DNA from: Rhodococcus sp. IEGM 1381
GTDB taxonomy: Bacteria > Actinomycetota > Actinomycetes > Mycobacteriales > Mycobacteriaceae
NCBI RefSeq assembly: GCF_030056795.1
Contig: NZ_JASHKQ010000018.1
Location: 18,505-82,504 of the forward strand
Direction: 5' to 3'
DNA length: 64,000 nt
A model generated the notes under the pieces. It searched no databases, was not told the origin of the DNA, and worked only from the letters and a program-made list of their open reading frames with translations. Below, in pieces: positions 39,904-48,605 of this stretch (positions are counted from its first letter, which is position 1; the number at the start of each line of letters is the position of its first letter). The position numbers and the translations under genes are program-made.

Positions 39904-40982
39904 CTGCATCGGTCGATCGCTCGGGATCACGAACCTGGGTCGACAATGCCGTCCGGCTGATCGAGGCCGATTCCCAACGCAGCGCCGACACGCACCTGTT
40001 GCGGTACCCGCTCCCCGCAGCGTGGGGGATTTCTCTATACCTCAAAGACGAGTCCACGCACATCACCGGCAGCTTGAAGCATCGGCTGGCTCGGTCACTG
40101 TTCCTCTATGCGATCTGCAACGGGTGGGTCACCGAGCGTACGACGGTGATCGAGGCTTCGTCGGGCTCCACCGCCGTCAGTGAGGCGTACTTCGCTCGAC
40201 TGCTGGGCCTGAAGTTCGTCGCAGTGATGCCGCGGAGCACCAGCCCGTCCAAGGTCGCGCTCATTGAGTCTCATGGTGGGAGTTGCCATTTCGTCGATCG
40301 GCCGGGTGAGATGTACACCGAGGCGCACAGGCTCGCAGCAGCACCCGACTCCCACTACATGGACCAGTTCACCCATGCCGAGCGAGCTACCGATTGGCGC
40401 GGTAACAACAACATCGCCGAGTCGATCTTCGACCAACTCCGGCTCGAGGAATGCCCCATTCCCGACTGGGTGGTGGTGGGCGCAGGGACCGGTGGAACCA
40501 GCGCCACGATCGGTCGTTACATCCGATATCGCAGGCACGCAACGCAACTGGCCGTGGTGGACCCAGAGAACTCGGCGTTCATCGGTGGCTACGAGACCGG
40601 CGACGCAGGATTCGAGACCGGCTTGTCCTCCCGCATCGAGGGGATCGGGCGACCGCGCGTCGAGCCGTCGTTCGTCGGCCAGGTGATAGACCGAATGATC
40701 GCTGTTCCCGATGCCGCGTCCGTCGCTGCCGCGAGATTCACCTCGGAGGCCATCGGAAAGCGGGTGGGCGGATCGACGGGCACCAACATCTGGGGAGCCT
40801 TCGGATTGATCGCGGAGATGATCGCCGCAGGCCGACGCGGCAGCGTGGTGACATTGCTGTGTGACGGTGGAGATCGGTACTCGCAGACGTACTTCGACGA
40901 CACCTGGGTCGCGGACCAGGGCATGAATCTCGACGAACCGACCGCCGCTCTCGGAGAGTTCATTCGTACCGGGGCGTTCTGA
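39900..40982 (+). CDS. PLP-dependent cysteine desulfhydrase / cysteine synthase family (Cds1-like)
   Basis: A 360-residue fold type II PLP enzyme. The PLP lysine is in THITGSLKHRLA, the substrate loop is EASSGSTAVSEAY, and the phosphate-binding loop is GAGTGGTSATIGRY. It resembles Cds1 (Rv3684) of M. tuberculosis, a cysteine desulfhydrase that releases hydrogen sulfide, more than CysK. A cysteine-synthase role cannot be excluded. Its ATG overlaps the DUF4229-like stop, so the two are cotranslated. Confidence 0.85.
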   Translation: MTASVDRSGSRTWVDNAVRLIEADSQRSADTHLLRYPLPAAWGISLYLKDESTHITGSLKHRLARSLFLYAICNGWVTERTTVIEASSGSTAVSEAYFARLLGLKFVAVMPRSTSPSKVALIESHGGSCHFVDRPGEMYTEAHRLAAAPDSHYMDQFTHAERATDWRGNNNIAESIFDQLRLEECPIPDWVVVGAGTGGTSATIGRYIRYRRHATQLAVVDPENSAFIGGYETGDAGFETGLSSRIEGIGRPRVEPSFVGQVIDRMIAVPDAASVAAARFTSEAIGKRVGGSTGTNIWGAFGLIAEMIAAGRRGSVVTLLCDGGDRYSQTYFDDTWVADQGMNLDEPTAALGEFIRTGAF

Positions 40983-41000
40983 CCGGGCCCGTGAGCCGAC

Positions 41001-41312
41001 CTACCTGCTCACGACCAACGAGGCCACCGCAGTTGCTGCAGCGACCGTGCCGACCGCCGGCCACGCACCGATCTTCTTCGCAAGCGGGTGCGATGCGCCG
41101 AACGCGACCAGGTAGGTCCCGAGCAGTGCGCCGGCGCGAGCCGAGCCCGAGGATTTCTGCCACTGCGCTGTGCACGCAACGCCGACTGCCGCAAGAACTG
41201 CTCCGCCGAGTTGTCGATTGCCCGATTGTCGGGCAACAGCGAAGCCGCCGAGCAAGCCACCGGCGGCCAGGGCGGAGGTGGTGATCGAGCGTCGAGCATC
41301 GTGGCCAGGCAT
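41001..41312 (-). CDS. Small membrane protein (103 residues)
   Basis: A 103-residue protein with two or three hydrophobic segments (ITTSALAAGGLLGGFAVARQ, LGGAVLAAVGVACTAQW and AGALLGTYLVAFGASHPL, then VGTVAAATAVASLVVSR). The ATG at 41312 is supported by TAGGGT (41325-41320) 7 bases before it on the minus strand. It sits after the pepN stop. Family not recognised. Confidence 0.68.
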   Translation of the reverse strand: MPGHDARRSITTSALAAGGLLGGFAVARQSGNRQLGGAVLAAVGVACTAQWQKSSGSARAGALLGTYLVAFGASHPLAKKIGAWPAVGTVAAATAVASLVVSR

Positions 41313-41317
41313 GTTCG

Positions 41318-43777
41318 TCACCCTAGCCGGGCCTGGACGCGCAGACTCCGGGCCAGGTGGTCTCGCTGCTCGATCACCAAGCGCCGAAGCGCAGCCGGTG
41401 CCCACTCGTGGTCAGCGAGCCACGCGTCTGCGGAGTCGGTCGACGACTGCTGCGGAAAGAGGCGAACGACGATTCGCCGTGCGATCTCGATACTGCGTGA
41501 GGTCCACAACGACGAGATGGACTCGAAGTATCGGTTGTCGTAGGGCGCAGTGAGGTCCGGTCGGTGACCCGCCCCGAAGCCGGTGATGAAGGCGTCGAGA
41601 ACATCGTTCGAGATGTCCTCGCGTTCGGTGACAGCGGCCCACGCCCTCGCCTTGACGGCGGCGTCGGGAATGGCTGTCGACGCCGCGGTATGAGCGGTGC
41701 GCCCCGACGAGGTGTCGTCCGAGGCGAGTTCGCCATCGAGGTCGTGGGAGGTCGCGTCGCCGGTGGCGGCGAGTGCCAGCCAGAATGCCCAGCGGAGATC
41801 AGGATCGAGTCGCAGTCCCGTGATGGTGAGAGTGCCATCGAGCAGCGAGAGCAGATCCTCCGCGAGGAAGTCGTCCAGCTGCGCAGCCGATGCGACCGCG
41901 CGCGCCCACACCAACTGTGCGTCGCTCCCGGGTTCGCTCGACTGCAGTTGCCTCCACGACACATTCAACCATTGCCGGGTGGGCTCGTCCCGCCGATGGT
42001 CGGGAAGATAGTGCCCGAGAGTGAACGCCACGTTGGCCGTCACCGCGGAGAGAAGGCCGATCTTGGGCTCGTTGGGTGCGAATTTGGTTGCGACATCGAT
42101 GTATTCGCGCGCAGAGAGCTCAGCGTCCCGGGTGGAATTCCACAGCGCGGACCACACGAGCCCTCGCGCGAGGGGGTCGACGATGCGATCGAGGTAGGCC
42201 TGCACGGTGGCATTGGAGCGCTCGTCGAATCGGATCTTGGCGTAGGTCAGATCGTCGTCGTTGAGCAGAACCAGCGCGGCATCTTCGAAGTCGACCGGTG
42301 TTCGCGCCTCGGTGATGTCGAGTTCCCGGCGGTGGGTTCTCGTCAGATTCCCGTCCTCGTTCAGATCGTAGAGTCCGACGGCGATGCGGTGCGGACGCGG
42401 ATCCGTCTGTTCGATCGCATTACCCGTATAGGACAGTGTGGACACGCCGGTGGTCTGCAGCCACGCTGCCGCCCAGGTGTCGAGATCGCGCCCGCTTGCG
42501 GTGGACATCTCGCTCAACAGGTCCGTCAGAGTCGTGTTACCGAAGGCATGGGTGCGAAAGTAGTTGCGGGAGGAAGCAAAGAAGGCGTCGGCACCGACGA
42601 ATGCCCCCAATTGCTTGAGCACACTCGCGCCCTTGGCGTAGGTGATGCCGTCGAAGTTGAGCTTGGCGGCCTCGAGATCGGTGATGTCGGCAACGATCGG
42701 ATGAGTGGTGGGGAGTTGATCCTGCAGATAGGCCCACGCCTTTCGGCGGTTCGCGAAACTGACCCAGGCATCGGCGAATCGAGTGGCCTCGGCCGATGCG
42801 TACGCACCCATGTAGTCCGCGAACGACTCCTTGAGCCACAGATCGTCCCACCACTGCATCGTGACGAGGTCGCCGAACCACATGTGCGCCATCTCGTGCA
42901 AGATCGTGTTGGCACGGGCCTCGTACTGGGCTTCGGTTGCCGCCGAACGGAATACGTACGATTCCGTGAACGTGACGAGTCCGGGGTTCTCCATGGCACC
43001 GAGGTTGTACTCGGGTACGAAGATCTGGTCGTACTTACCGAACGGGTACGGATAGTCGAATTTGTCGTGGAAGAAGTCCAGGCCTCGCTTCGTAATGTCG
43101 AAGATGTCCTCGGCGTCGAAATGCTCGGCGAGTGAGGCTCGGCAATATGCGCCGAGAGGAACGGTCAGTTCGCCTCGCGTCCATGATGATTCGACGCCGT
43201 GATACGGGCCGGCCGCAACCGCGGTGATGTAGGTCGATATGGGCAGCGTCGGGGCGAACGTAGTGACTGTGTCGTCGGTGACCCCCGCGCGGTTGGACAA
43301 GACTGTCCATGCCGATGGTGCCGTGACCGTCAGCGTGAACGAGGCCTTGAGGTCCGGTTGCTCGAAGTTTGCGAACACCCGTCGAGCATCGGCCGGCTCG
43401 TACTGGGTGTAGAGGTAGACGCCGTTGTCTACGGGGTCGACGAAGCGGTGCAGTCCTTCACCCGACCTGCTGTATCGCCCGCGTGCACGTATCCGAACGA
43501 TGTTGTGCTCGGTGAGTCCGACCAATTGGATGCGAGCGCCGTCGTAATCGACCTCAGAGTCGGTGCCGTTGACGGTGACCTCGTCGACAGCGGCACCGAT
43601 GAAGTCGACCCATGTCGCTGCGGTGGTGGCGTCGAACTCGATGGTCGTGACCGTCTCGAAGGTATCGACATCCATGTCCTCGGCCCGCAGGAGATCCAGA
43701 CAGACGAGATACTTCACCCCGTCGATGTGTCGCGATCGCCTGCGAGTTTCGGTCCGGGTCAGATTTGCGGTGCTCAC
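41318..43777 (-). CDS. pepN: Aminopeptidase N (M1 family)
   Basis: An 819-residue zinc metallopeptidase removing N-terminal amino acids. The zinc site is HEMAHMWFGDLV followed by LKESFADYMG (HEXXH with a Glu 18 residues later), and the substrate-recognition motif is GAMENPG. The N-terminal beta domain and C-terminal helical domain fill the rest. GTG 43777 is supported by TAGGGT (43790-43785) 7 bases upstream, and the long upstream frame is not protein-like. Probably cytoplasmic. Confidence 0.95.
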   Translation of the reverse strand: MSTANLTRTETRRRSRHIDGVKYLVCLDLLRAEDMDVDTFETVTTIEFDATTAATWVDFIGAAVDEVTVNGTDSEVDYDGARIQLVGLTEHNIVRIRARGRYSRSGEGLHRFVDPVDNGVYLYTQYEPADARRVFANFEQPDLKASFTLTVTAPSAWTVLSNRAGVTDDTVTTFAPTLPISTYITAVAAGPYHGVESSWTRGELTVPLGAYCRASLAEHFDAEDIFDITKRGLDFFHDKFDYPYPFGKYDQIFVPEYNLGAMENPGLVTFTESYVFRSAATEAQYEARANTILHEMAHMWFGDLVTMQWWDDLWLKESFADYMGAYASAEATRFADAWVSFANRRKAWAYLQDQLPTTHPIVADITDLEAAKLNFDGITYAKGASVLKQLGAFVGADAFFASSRNYFRTHAFGNTTLTDLLSEMSTASGRDLDTWAAAWLQTTGVSTLSYTGNAIEQTDPRPHRIAVGLYDLNEDGNLTRTHRRELDITEARTPVDFEDAALVLLNDDDLTYAKIRFDERSNATVQAYLDRIVDPLARGLVWSALWNSTRDAELSAREYIDVATKFAPNEPKIGLLSAVTANVAFTLGHYLPDHRRDEPTRQWLNVSWRQLQSSEPGSDAQLVWARAVASAAQLDDFLAEDLLSLLDGTLTITGLRLDPDLRWAFWLALAATGDATSHDLDGELASDDTSSGRTAHTAASTAIPDAAVKARAWAAVTEREDISNDVLDAFITGFGAGHRPDLTAPYDNRYFESISSLWTSRSIEIARRIVVRLFPQQSSTDSADAWLADHEWAPAALRRLVIEQRDHLARSLRVQARLG

Positions 43778-43802
43778 CGAACCAACCCTAGGTGATTCAC
43801 TT

Positions 43803-45188
43803 TCACAGGGCGGGCGGTGTGAAGTAGTGATTTCCGAGTGGATCGACGATATGTAGGACTCCTTCCGGGAGTAGTTCGGTGCGCCACAGCTTCCGAGTTT
43901 TGAGGTTGTGGTGGAGCCGGCAGCGCGGACCGATGTTCGTGAGGATCGTCCAGCCGCCTTTCTCGGGTTGTTGTCGGTCGAATTCGACGATGTGGTCGAG
44001 GTCGCATCGTTCCGAAGGCACGTTGCAGCCAGGATGGAGGCAGTACGGCTGTTCGGCACGAACTCGCGCCGAGAGAGCTCGACTGGGCGTGTAGCTCAGT
44101 GCGCCCGGAGGCGGGAGTTTCATGCCCCCGTGGCCGTCGGGGTACAAGGCGTGGACGCCGATGGGGTCGTCCCCGACGATGGCACGCCACCTTTCGATCA
44201 GCGTTCCTCCACCCGGCCGCGATCGCGTCGTTGTATCGGTGGCCGGCGTATCAGGGGCCGGCGTGTCGGACGCAGGAGGCTCGGGTGGCGGTGCGGCCGG
44301 TGGCATCGTGTCCGGAGCGGGACTCGAACTGTCGCTGGATGTTTCACCGGTTTCACCGGTTGCGTCGGAATTCGTGTTCGAGGGCTCGGTTGTCTCCGGA
44401 CTCGGACCACCGATCTCGGGGGACTCGTGGGTATCAGGGGCCTCCGGATCCGTCACATCCTCGCGAGACACCTGGCACGTGGGGCACTCACACTGCAGTG
44501 CCTCGCCGCGCATCAATGCAGTTTGGGCATCGCCTCGCCGTTGGTCGTCCGAACGCGGATCCTCCGGGTGCAGGCGCGTGACCTCGGCGTCGATCCGCGA
44601 AAGCTGTTCGTCGGCTTCGCCGTCGGTCATCAGGGTGGTCAGGCTGGACAGTCCCCGTGCCCGGCGACGAAGGCGGATTCGCTTCTCGGTGCGGGCGGCA
44701 TGCTTGCGCACAGCGCGGTCCCAGTCGGCGTCGGCCTCGATGAGCAGTCGGTCGATCTCGCGACCCAAGGTGCTCGGAGCCATCTCCCCGGCGGCTTTGA
44801 GAATTTCGGCCTCCAGGGCGACGACCGTCTCCGGCCGGGCGTGAAGCAGATGATCGTGGATCGTCCTGACTCGCTCCAGGTCGAGTGCACCGTCGATGAA
44901 ACCTTGACGCACGAGAGGGCGCACTTGACGCCACATCTGCAGCTTGTTGTTCACGGCGGCGAAGGTGGACGACAGTGCTGCCGCCAGTTCGCAGATTGCC
45001 GAGCTGTACAGATCTTTCTCGGTCACCCCGGTGTCCCACGGCGATGCGCATGCCGTTCGATTCCGGACGTATTCGTCCATGAGAACAAGCTCGGAAGCGA
45101 CAGCAGCGTTGATCGTCCGGCGCGCGCCCAGAACGTCGGCGAGCACGGAATGATCGTCCGTCGTCCACGCCTTTTTTCGTAGCCCCAT
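43803..45188 (-). CDS. DUF222/HNH endonuclease domain protein (13E12 family)
   Basis: A 461-residue protein. Residues 10-225 are the DUF222 domain. Residues 260-345 are a Pro/Ser/Thr/Glu-rich disordered insert. The C-terminal part is an HNH nuclease module (CLHPGCNVPSERCDLDHIVEF, then LTNIGPRCRLHHNLKT). The family is the 13E12 repeat group, multicopy in actinobacteria, of unknown cellular role. ATG 45188 is preferred over GTG 45218 because a G-rich ribosome-binding site precedes it. No mobile-element ends or integrase are adjacent. Confidence 0.87.
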   Translation of the reverse strand: MGLRKKAWTTDDHSVLADVLGARRTINAAVASELVLMDEYVRNRTACASPWDTGVTEKDLYSSAICELAAALSSTFAAVNNKLQMWRQVRPLVRQGFIDGALDLERVRTIHDHLLHARPETVVALEAEILKAAGEMAPSTLGREIDRLLIEADADWDRAVRKHAARTEKRIRLRRRARGLSSLTTLMTDGEADEQLSRIDAEVTRLHPEDPRSDDQRRGDAQTALMRGEALQCECPTCQVSREDVTDPEAPDTHESPEIGGPSPETTEPSNTNSDATGETGETSSDSSSPAPDTMPPAAPPPEPPASDTPAPDTPATDTTTRSRPGGGTLIERWRAIVGDDPIGVHALYPDGHGGMKLPPPGALSYTPSRALSARVRAEQPYCLHPGCNVPSERCDLDHIVEFDRQQPEKGGWTILTNIGPRCRLHHNLKTRKLWRTELLPEGVLHIVDPLGNHYFTPPAL

Positions 45189-45287
45189 GTCACCCCCCAG
45201 CGACCGAAGATCGAACACGCATTCGACCTCGTTGCCACAAGACTAAACCAAGGCACCGACACATTCCTCTGCCCTGGTGGAAGGACC

Positions 45288-46196
45288 TCAGAGTGCGCTG
45301 ACGGCCCGAGTCACATCGAGTTCGAGGAGGTAGTGATTGATGGCGATCGCTGCCTTCGATCCTGCCGCTGCCGAATTGATCAGCTGGGCGGGAGAGTCCG
45401 AGACGTTCCCTGCAGTCCACAGGCCGTCGACGCTGGTGAGCCCGGTCGGGTCGGTAGCCACCCACCCGTTGTCGAGGCGGGAGCACCCGATCGGAGTCAG
45501 GAGCGTGTCGTTCGGGACGAATGTCGGGCCGACGAACACGACTGTTCGAGGAACGACGGTCCCGTCGGACAGCTCGATGCCGGCGACGCGACCATCCCGC
45601 ACGACGACTCGGGCAACGGGCGCGTCGACGACGTCGACGGACCGAGCGTCGAGTCGGAGCCGTTCGTCGTGGCTCAGTTCGATGCCGTTGGTGAAGAAGA
45701 CGACGTCCTCCGACCACTGTCGAATCAACGAAGCCTGATGGACCGTGAACGGTCGGTTGGACCCGCCGACAACGGCTATGGGCTGATCTCGTACCTCGTA
45801 GCCGTGACAGTACGGGCAGTGCAGAACCCCCGAACCCCACTGCTCCTGAACTCCAGGGATGTCGGGTAGTTCGTCGCGAAGCCCGGTGGCCACCAATACC
45901 GATCGCGAAGTCAGGACTGTGTCATCGCCGAGGTGGATCTCGAAGCCGTTCTCGATTCGAGTTACGTTGCCCTGCAGAATCTCTCCGTCATACCGGAGAA
46001 CCTCCTGGCGTCCGGCCGCACGCAGGTCCCCAGGTGTGGAACCGTCGCGCGAGAGAAAGTTGTGGATATGGTCGGCAGGGGCGTTGCGCGGCTCTCCGGC
46101 GTCGACGACGATCACGCGACGACGGGCCCGCGCCAAAAGGGTTGCGGCACTGAGCCCGGCGGGTCCGCCGCCTACGACCACCGTGTCGTATGTCAA
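45288..46196 (-). CDS. Thioredoxin reductase-like FAD/NAD(P) oxidoreductase
   Basis: A 302-residue two-dinucleotide-domain flavoprotein. The FAD site is VVVGGGPAGLSAATLLARA, the NAD(P) site is PIAVVGGSNRPF, and the redox pair is CPYC in HCPYCHGYEV. This is like thioredoxin reductases, and like the related enzymes that close or open disulfides in small molecules. The start is TTG 46196 with GAGGAG close by. It is divergent from a MarR gene that probably controls it. The electron acceptor is unknown. Confidence 0.87.
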   Translation of the reverse strand: MTYDTVVVGGGPAGLSAATLLARARRRVIVVDAGEPRNAPADHIHNFLSRDGSTPGDLRAAGRQEVLRYDGEILQGNVTRIENGFEIHLGDDTVLTSRSVLVATGLRDELPDIPGVQEQWGSGVLHCPYCHGYEVRDQPIAVVGGSNRPFTVHQASLIRQWSEDVVFFTNGIELSHDERLRLDARSVDVVDAPVARVVVRDGRVAGIELSDGTVVPRTVVFVGPTFVPNDTLLTPIGCSRLDNGWVATDPTGLTSVDGLWTAGNVSDSPAQLINSAAAGSKAAIAINHYLLELDVTRAVSAL

Positions 46197-46235
46197 GAGA
46201 GCTCCTCGAAGTCGATGGGCTAAAGTGTGAACGTA

Positions 46236-46260
46236 ACAGAACTGTCAACTGGTTTACAAT
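46236..46260. promoter_or_regulatory. Divergent promoter and candidate MarR operator
   Basis: In the 71 bases between the oxidoreductase and marR starts, ACAGAACTGT (46236-46245) is a 4+2+4 inverted repeat. A -10 hexamer TACAAT (46255-46260) serves marR. On the minus strand TTGACA (46249-46244) is a perfect -35 for the oxidoreductase gene. The inverted repeat touches both, so one bound repressor could block both directions. Confidence 0.62.
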
Positions 46261-46267
46261 ATTGGTG

Positions 46268-46774
46268 GTGACGATGACCGATGCTTCGCTCCGTGAGCTG
46301 ACCTGCGCACGGTGGACCGAGTCCAATTCAGAACTGGACACTTCACCGATGCAGGTGGTGGCCCAGATCAAACGCATCGTCGCGCTGCTCGATCTGGCCG
46401 TCGAACCGATATACGCCGCCGCCGATGTCTCCGTCGCCGAGGTGGAGTTGATGGTGCCCCTGCGTTACGCAGTCGAGCAGGTGACGGCAGTGCGGTTGGC
46501 AGAGTTGCTCGGCATGACACGCGCCGGGGTGAGCAAGGCACTCGGCAAACTCGAACGCCGCGGTTTCATCGACCGAGTGCCCAGCGCCGAAGATCGACGG
46601 TCTGCCTCGATCACCCTGACCGAGACGGGGAAAAAAGTTGTGGACGAGGTCTTTCCTCGCGAGCTCGACGCTCACGGACGACTGTTCGACGCATTGGGTG
46701 CACAACGGACGCGTGTTCTCGAGTCCCTGACCACTCTCGCCGAGTCGATGGAGGTCGGTCTGTCGTCGCAGTGA
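46268..46774 (+). CDS. MarR-family transcriptional regulator
   Basis: A 168-residue winged-helix repressor of the MarR family. The recognition region is RLAELLGMTRAGVSKALGKLE and the wing is RVPSAEDRRSASITLTETG. GTG 46268 is set by TACAAT (46255-46260) 7 bases upstream (leaderless). ATG 46274 is two codons later. It likely senses an oxidant or aromatic compound and regulates the divergent thioredoxin-reductase-like gene and itself. Confidence 0.87.
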   Translation: MTMTDASLRELTCARWTESNSELDTSPMQVVAQIKRIVALLDLAVEPIYAAADVSVAEVELMVPLRYAVEQVTAVRLAELLGMTRAGVSKALGKLERRGFIDRVPSAEDRRSASITLTETGKKVVDEVFPRELDAHGRLFDALGAQRTRVLESLTTLAESMEVGLSSQ

Positions 46775-46843
46775 GCGCCCGTCGTCAAGCACGACGGCTA
46801 CGCTCAGCACCAGGCGCGGGGAGCGAGCTCGGAGGCGGACACG

Positions 46844-47185
46844 ATGAACACATTTCAGAAGTCGGCGGCAGCGTTCAACAAGATCTTCATGGTCGTGATG
46901 AAGGCACCCGTACTCGACAGGGTGCTCGGACGGACGATGGGCATTTTGACCTACACCGGCCGAAAGTCCGGCAAGAAGATCTCACTGCCGGTCGCGATCA
47001 GCCGGAAAGGTGACCATCTGAAAATCGGGGTTGCGATGCCGGACAAGAAGAACTGGTGGCGAAACTTCATGAACAACGGCGGGAGGGTCGACGTCGACCT
47101 CGGCGGTGTTCAGTATGCCGGCCTCGCAACGGCGACTCGAGACGACCGCGGACGAGTGTTCGTCGACGTCGCCTTGGATCACTGA
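46844..47185 (+). CDS. Deazaflavin-dependent nitroreductase-family protein (Ddn-like)
   Basis: A 113-residue split-barrel protein of the nitroreductase/deazaflavin-dependent family (DUF385). Blocks are MGILTYTGRKSGKKISLPV and KKNWWRNFMNNGGRVDVDLGG. Family members use coenzyme F420H2 to reduce quinones or nitro compounds. The substrate here is unknown. A quinone role would fit the menaquinone genes downstream, but that is inference. Confidence 0.85.
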   Translation: MNTFQKSAAAFNKIFMVVMKAPVLDRVLGRTMGILTYTGRKSGKKISLPVAISRKGDHLKIGVAMPDKKNWWRNFMNNGGRVDVDLGGVQYAGLATATRDDRGRVFVDVALDH

Positions 47186-47311
47186 GTCTGCAGAACGGAG
47201 TATGGAGCCTCGTCTGCACCGCGGCATTGTTCGCTCGATGAGCGGCGGTCGACGGTCCTGCTAGGTCGGACGCCGTAGCCGCCCAACGCTGCGAACCCTA
47301 CGATGGCGGCC

Positions 47312-47692
47312 ATGAACTTTCTGATTCGGCTCGTGATCAACGCTGTAGCCATTTGGGTCGCCAAGGAATTCGTCGACGGGATCACTGTCACCAGTTCGGG
47401 TCGCGGTGATGGGTGGGACATCGTGGTGCTGCTCGGTATCGCAGCCGTGCTCACGATCGTCAACGCGTTCATCAAGCCGATGGTGAAGCTGCTCTCGCTG
47501 CCGTTGCTGATCCTGACTCTCGGACTGTTCACCCTCGTGATCAATGCACTGATGCTGCTGTTGACGGGCTGGTTGTCTTCGCAGACCGGCTACGGCCTCG
47601 AGATCGTGGGGTTCGCCGCTGCGTTCTGGGGCGCGATCATCATCTCGATCGTGAACTTCCTGCTCGGCGCTTTCGTGCCCGACAAGCGTTAG
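47312..47692 (+). CDS. Four-helix membrane protein (phage holin 4_2 / YvlD-like)
   Basis: A 126-residue membrane protein with four helices and the conserved stretch VNAFIKPMVKLLSLPLLILT of the YvlD-like family. The name holin is by similarity only, and there is no phage context. ATG 47312 is chosen over 47303 because TACGAT (47299-47304) is 7 bases upstream. The end overlaps the menA stop, with the two genes convergent. Confidence 0.8.
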   Translation: MNFLIRLVINAVAIWVAKEFVDGITVTSSGRGDGWDIVVLLGIAAVLTIVNAFIKPMVKLLSLPLLILTLGLFTLVINALMLLLTGWLSSQTGYGLEIVGFAAAFWGAIIISIVNFLLGAFVPDKR

Positions 47693-48558
47693 GCGAAGGC
47701 CAACGCAACACCGGTGCTCGCTCCCCAGACGAGCATCGCCAAGCCCGAATCGCGTAGTGCGGGAATCAATTCGAACCCGTGTGCACCCTTTCGTACCGGG
47801 GAGTTCGCGCGAGCAGCGAAGGGGAGTGCCAGCAAGCCCACCAGTGCCCATGGAGTTCGGGCAATCAGAACCACTGTCATCGCGAACGGCACCGCCAGCA
47901 GTACGAGATGCAGGTAGCGAGTTCGGGTGTCACCCAATCGCACTGCAAGCGTGAGCTTTCCGGATTCGGTGTCGGTGGGGATGTCCCTCAGGTTGTTGGC
48001 GACGAGTACGGCGCTCGAGAACGATCCGACGGCTACCGCGGCCAACACTCCGGCCCAGTCTATCTGCTCTGCTTGCACGAACTGCGTGCCGAGAACCGCG
48101 ACGAGTCCGAAGAACACGAATACTGCGACCTCGCCGAATCCGCTGTAGCCGTAAGGCTTCGAGCCGCCGGTGTAGTACCAGGCACCGGCTATGCAGACCA
48201 GTCCTACGATGACCAACCACCAGGCACTGGTCGCGGCCAACGCCAGTCCGGCTACGGCACCGACGGCGAAGCAGCCGATGGCGGCCCTTTTGACCGCGCC
48301 TGCGGAGGCCGCCTTGGAGCCGACCAGGCGCAAGGGCCCAACTCGATCGTCATCGGTACCGCGGATTCCGTCCGAGTAGTCGTTGGCGAAATTGACGCCG
48401 ACGATCAGGGCCAGCGACACGATCAAGGCCAGCAGCGCCTTCCACCACACCCCGGCGTCCAGTGACACGGCTGCACCGGTCCCGACGAGGACGGGAGCGA
48501 TCGCGTTCGGAAGTGTGCGCGGTCGCGCGCCTTCGATCCATTGCGCAGTGGTGGCCAT
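47689..48558 (-). CDS. menA: 1,4-Dihydroxy-2-naphthoate polyprenyltransferase
   Basis: A 289-residue membrane prenyltransferase that adds a polyprenyl chain to 1,4-dihydroxy-2-naphthoate, making demethylmenaquinone. The two Asp-rich prenyl-diphosphate sites are NFANDYSDGIRGTDDD and NNLRDIPTDTESGK. About eight helices are visible. GGAAGGA lies 9 bases before the ATG at 48558. Position corresponds to Rv0534c. Confidence 0.95.
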   Translation of the reverse strand: MATTAQWIEGARPRTLPNAIAPVLVGTGAAVSLDAGVWWKALLALIVSLALIVGVNFANDYSDGIRGTDDDRVGPLRLVGSKAASAGAVKRAAIGCFAVGAVAGLALAATSAWWLVIVGLVCIAGAWYYTGGSKPYGYSGFGEVAVFVFFGLVAVLGTQFVQAEQIDWAGVLAAVAVGSFSSAVLVANNLRDIPTDTESGKLTLAVRLGDTRTRYLHLVLLAVPFAMTVVLIARTPWALVGLLALPFAARANSPVRKGAHGFELIPALRDSGLAMLVWGASTGVALAFA

Positions 48559-48605
48559 GAGCGACGATCCTTCCGTATCCGTTCGACGGACGAGAACGCG
48601 GCCGG

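Noticed and set aside
43803..45188. DUF222/HNH gene as part of a mobile element
   Set aside because: No terminal repeats, target duplications, recombinase or composition break were seen at its ends.
47312..47692. Phage holin annotation as evidence of prophage
   Set aside because: The family name is by similarity only, and the surrounding genes are all chromosomal.
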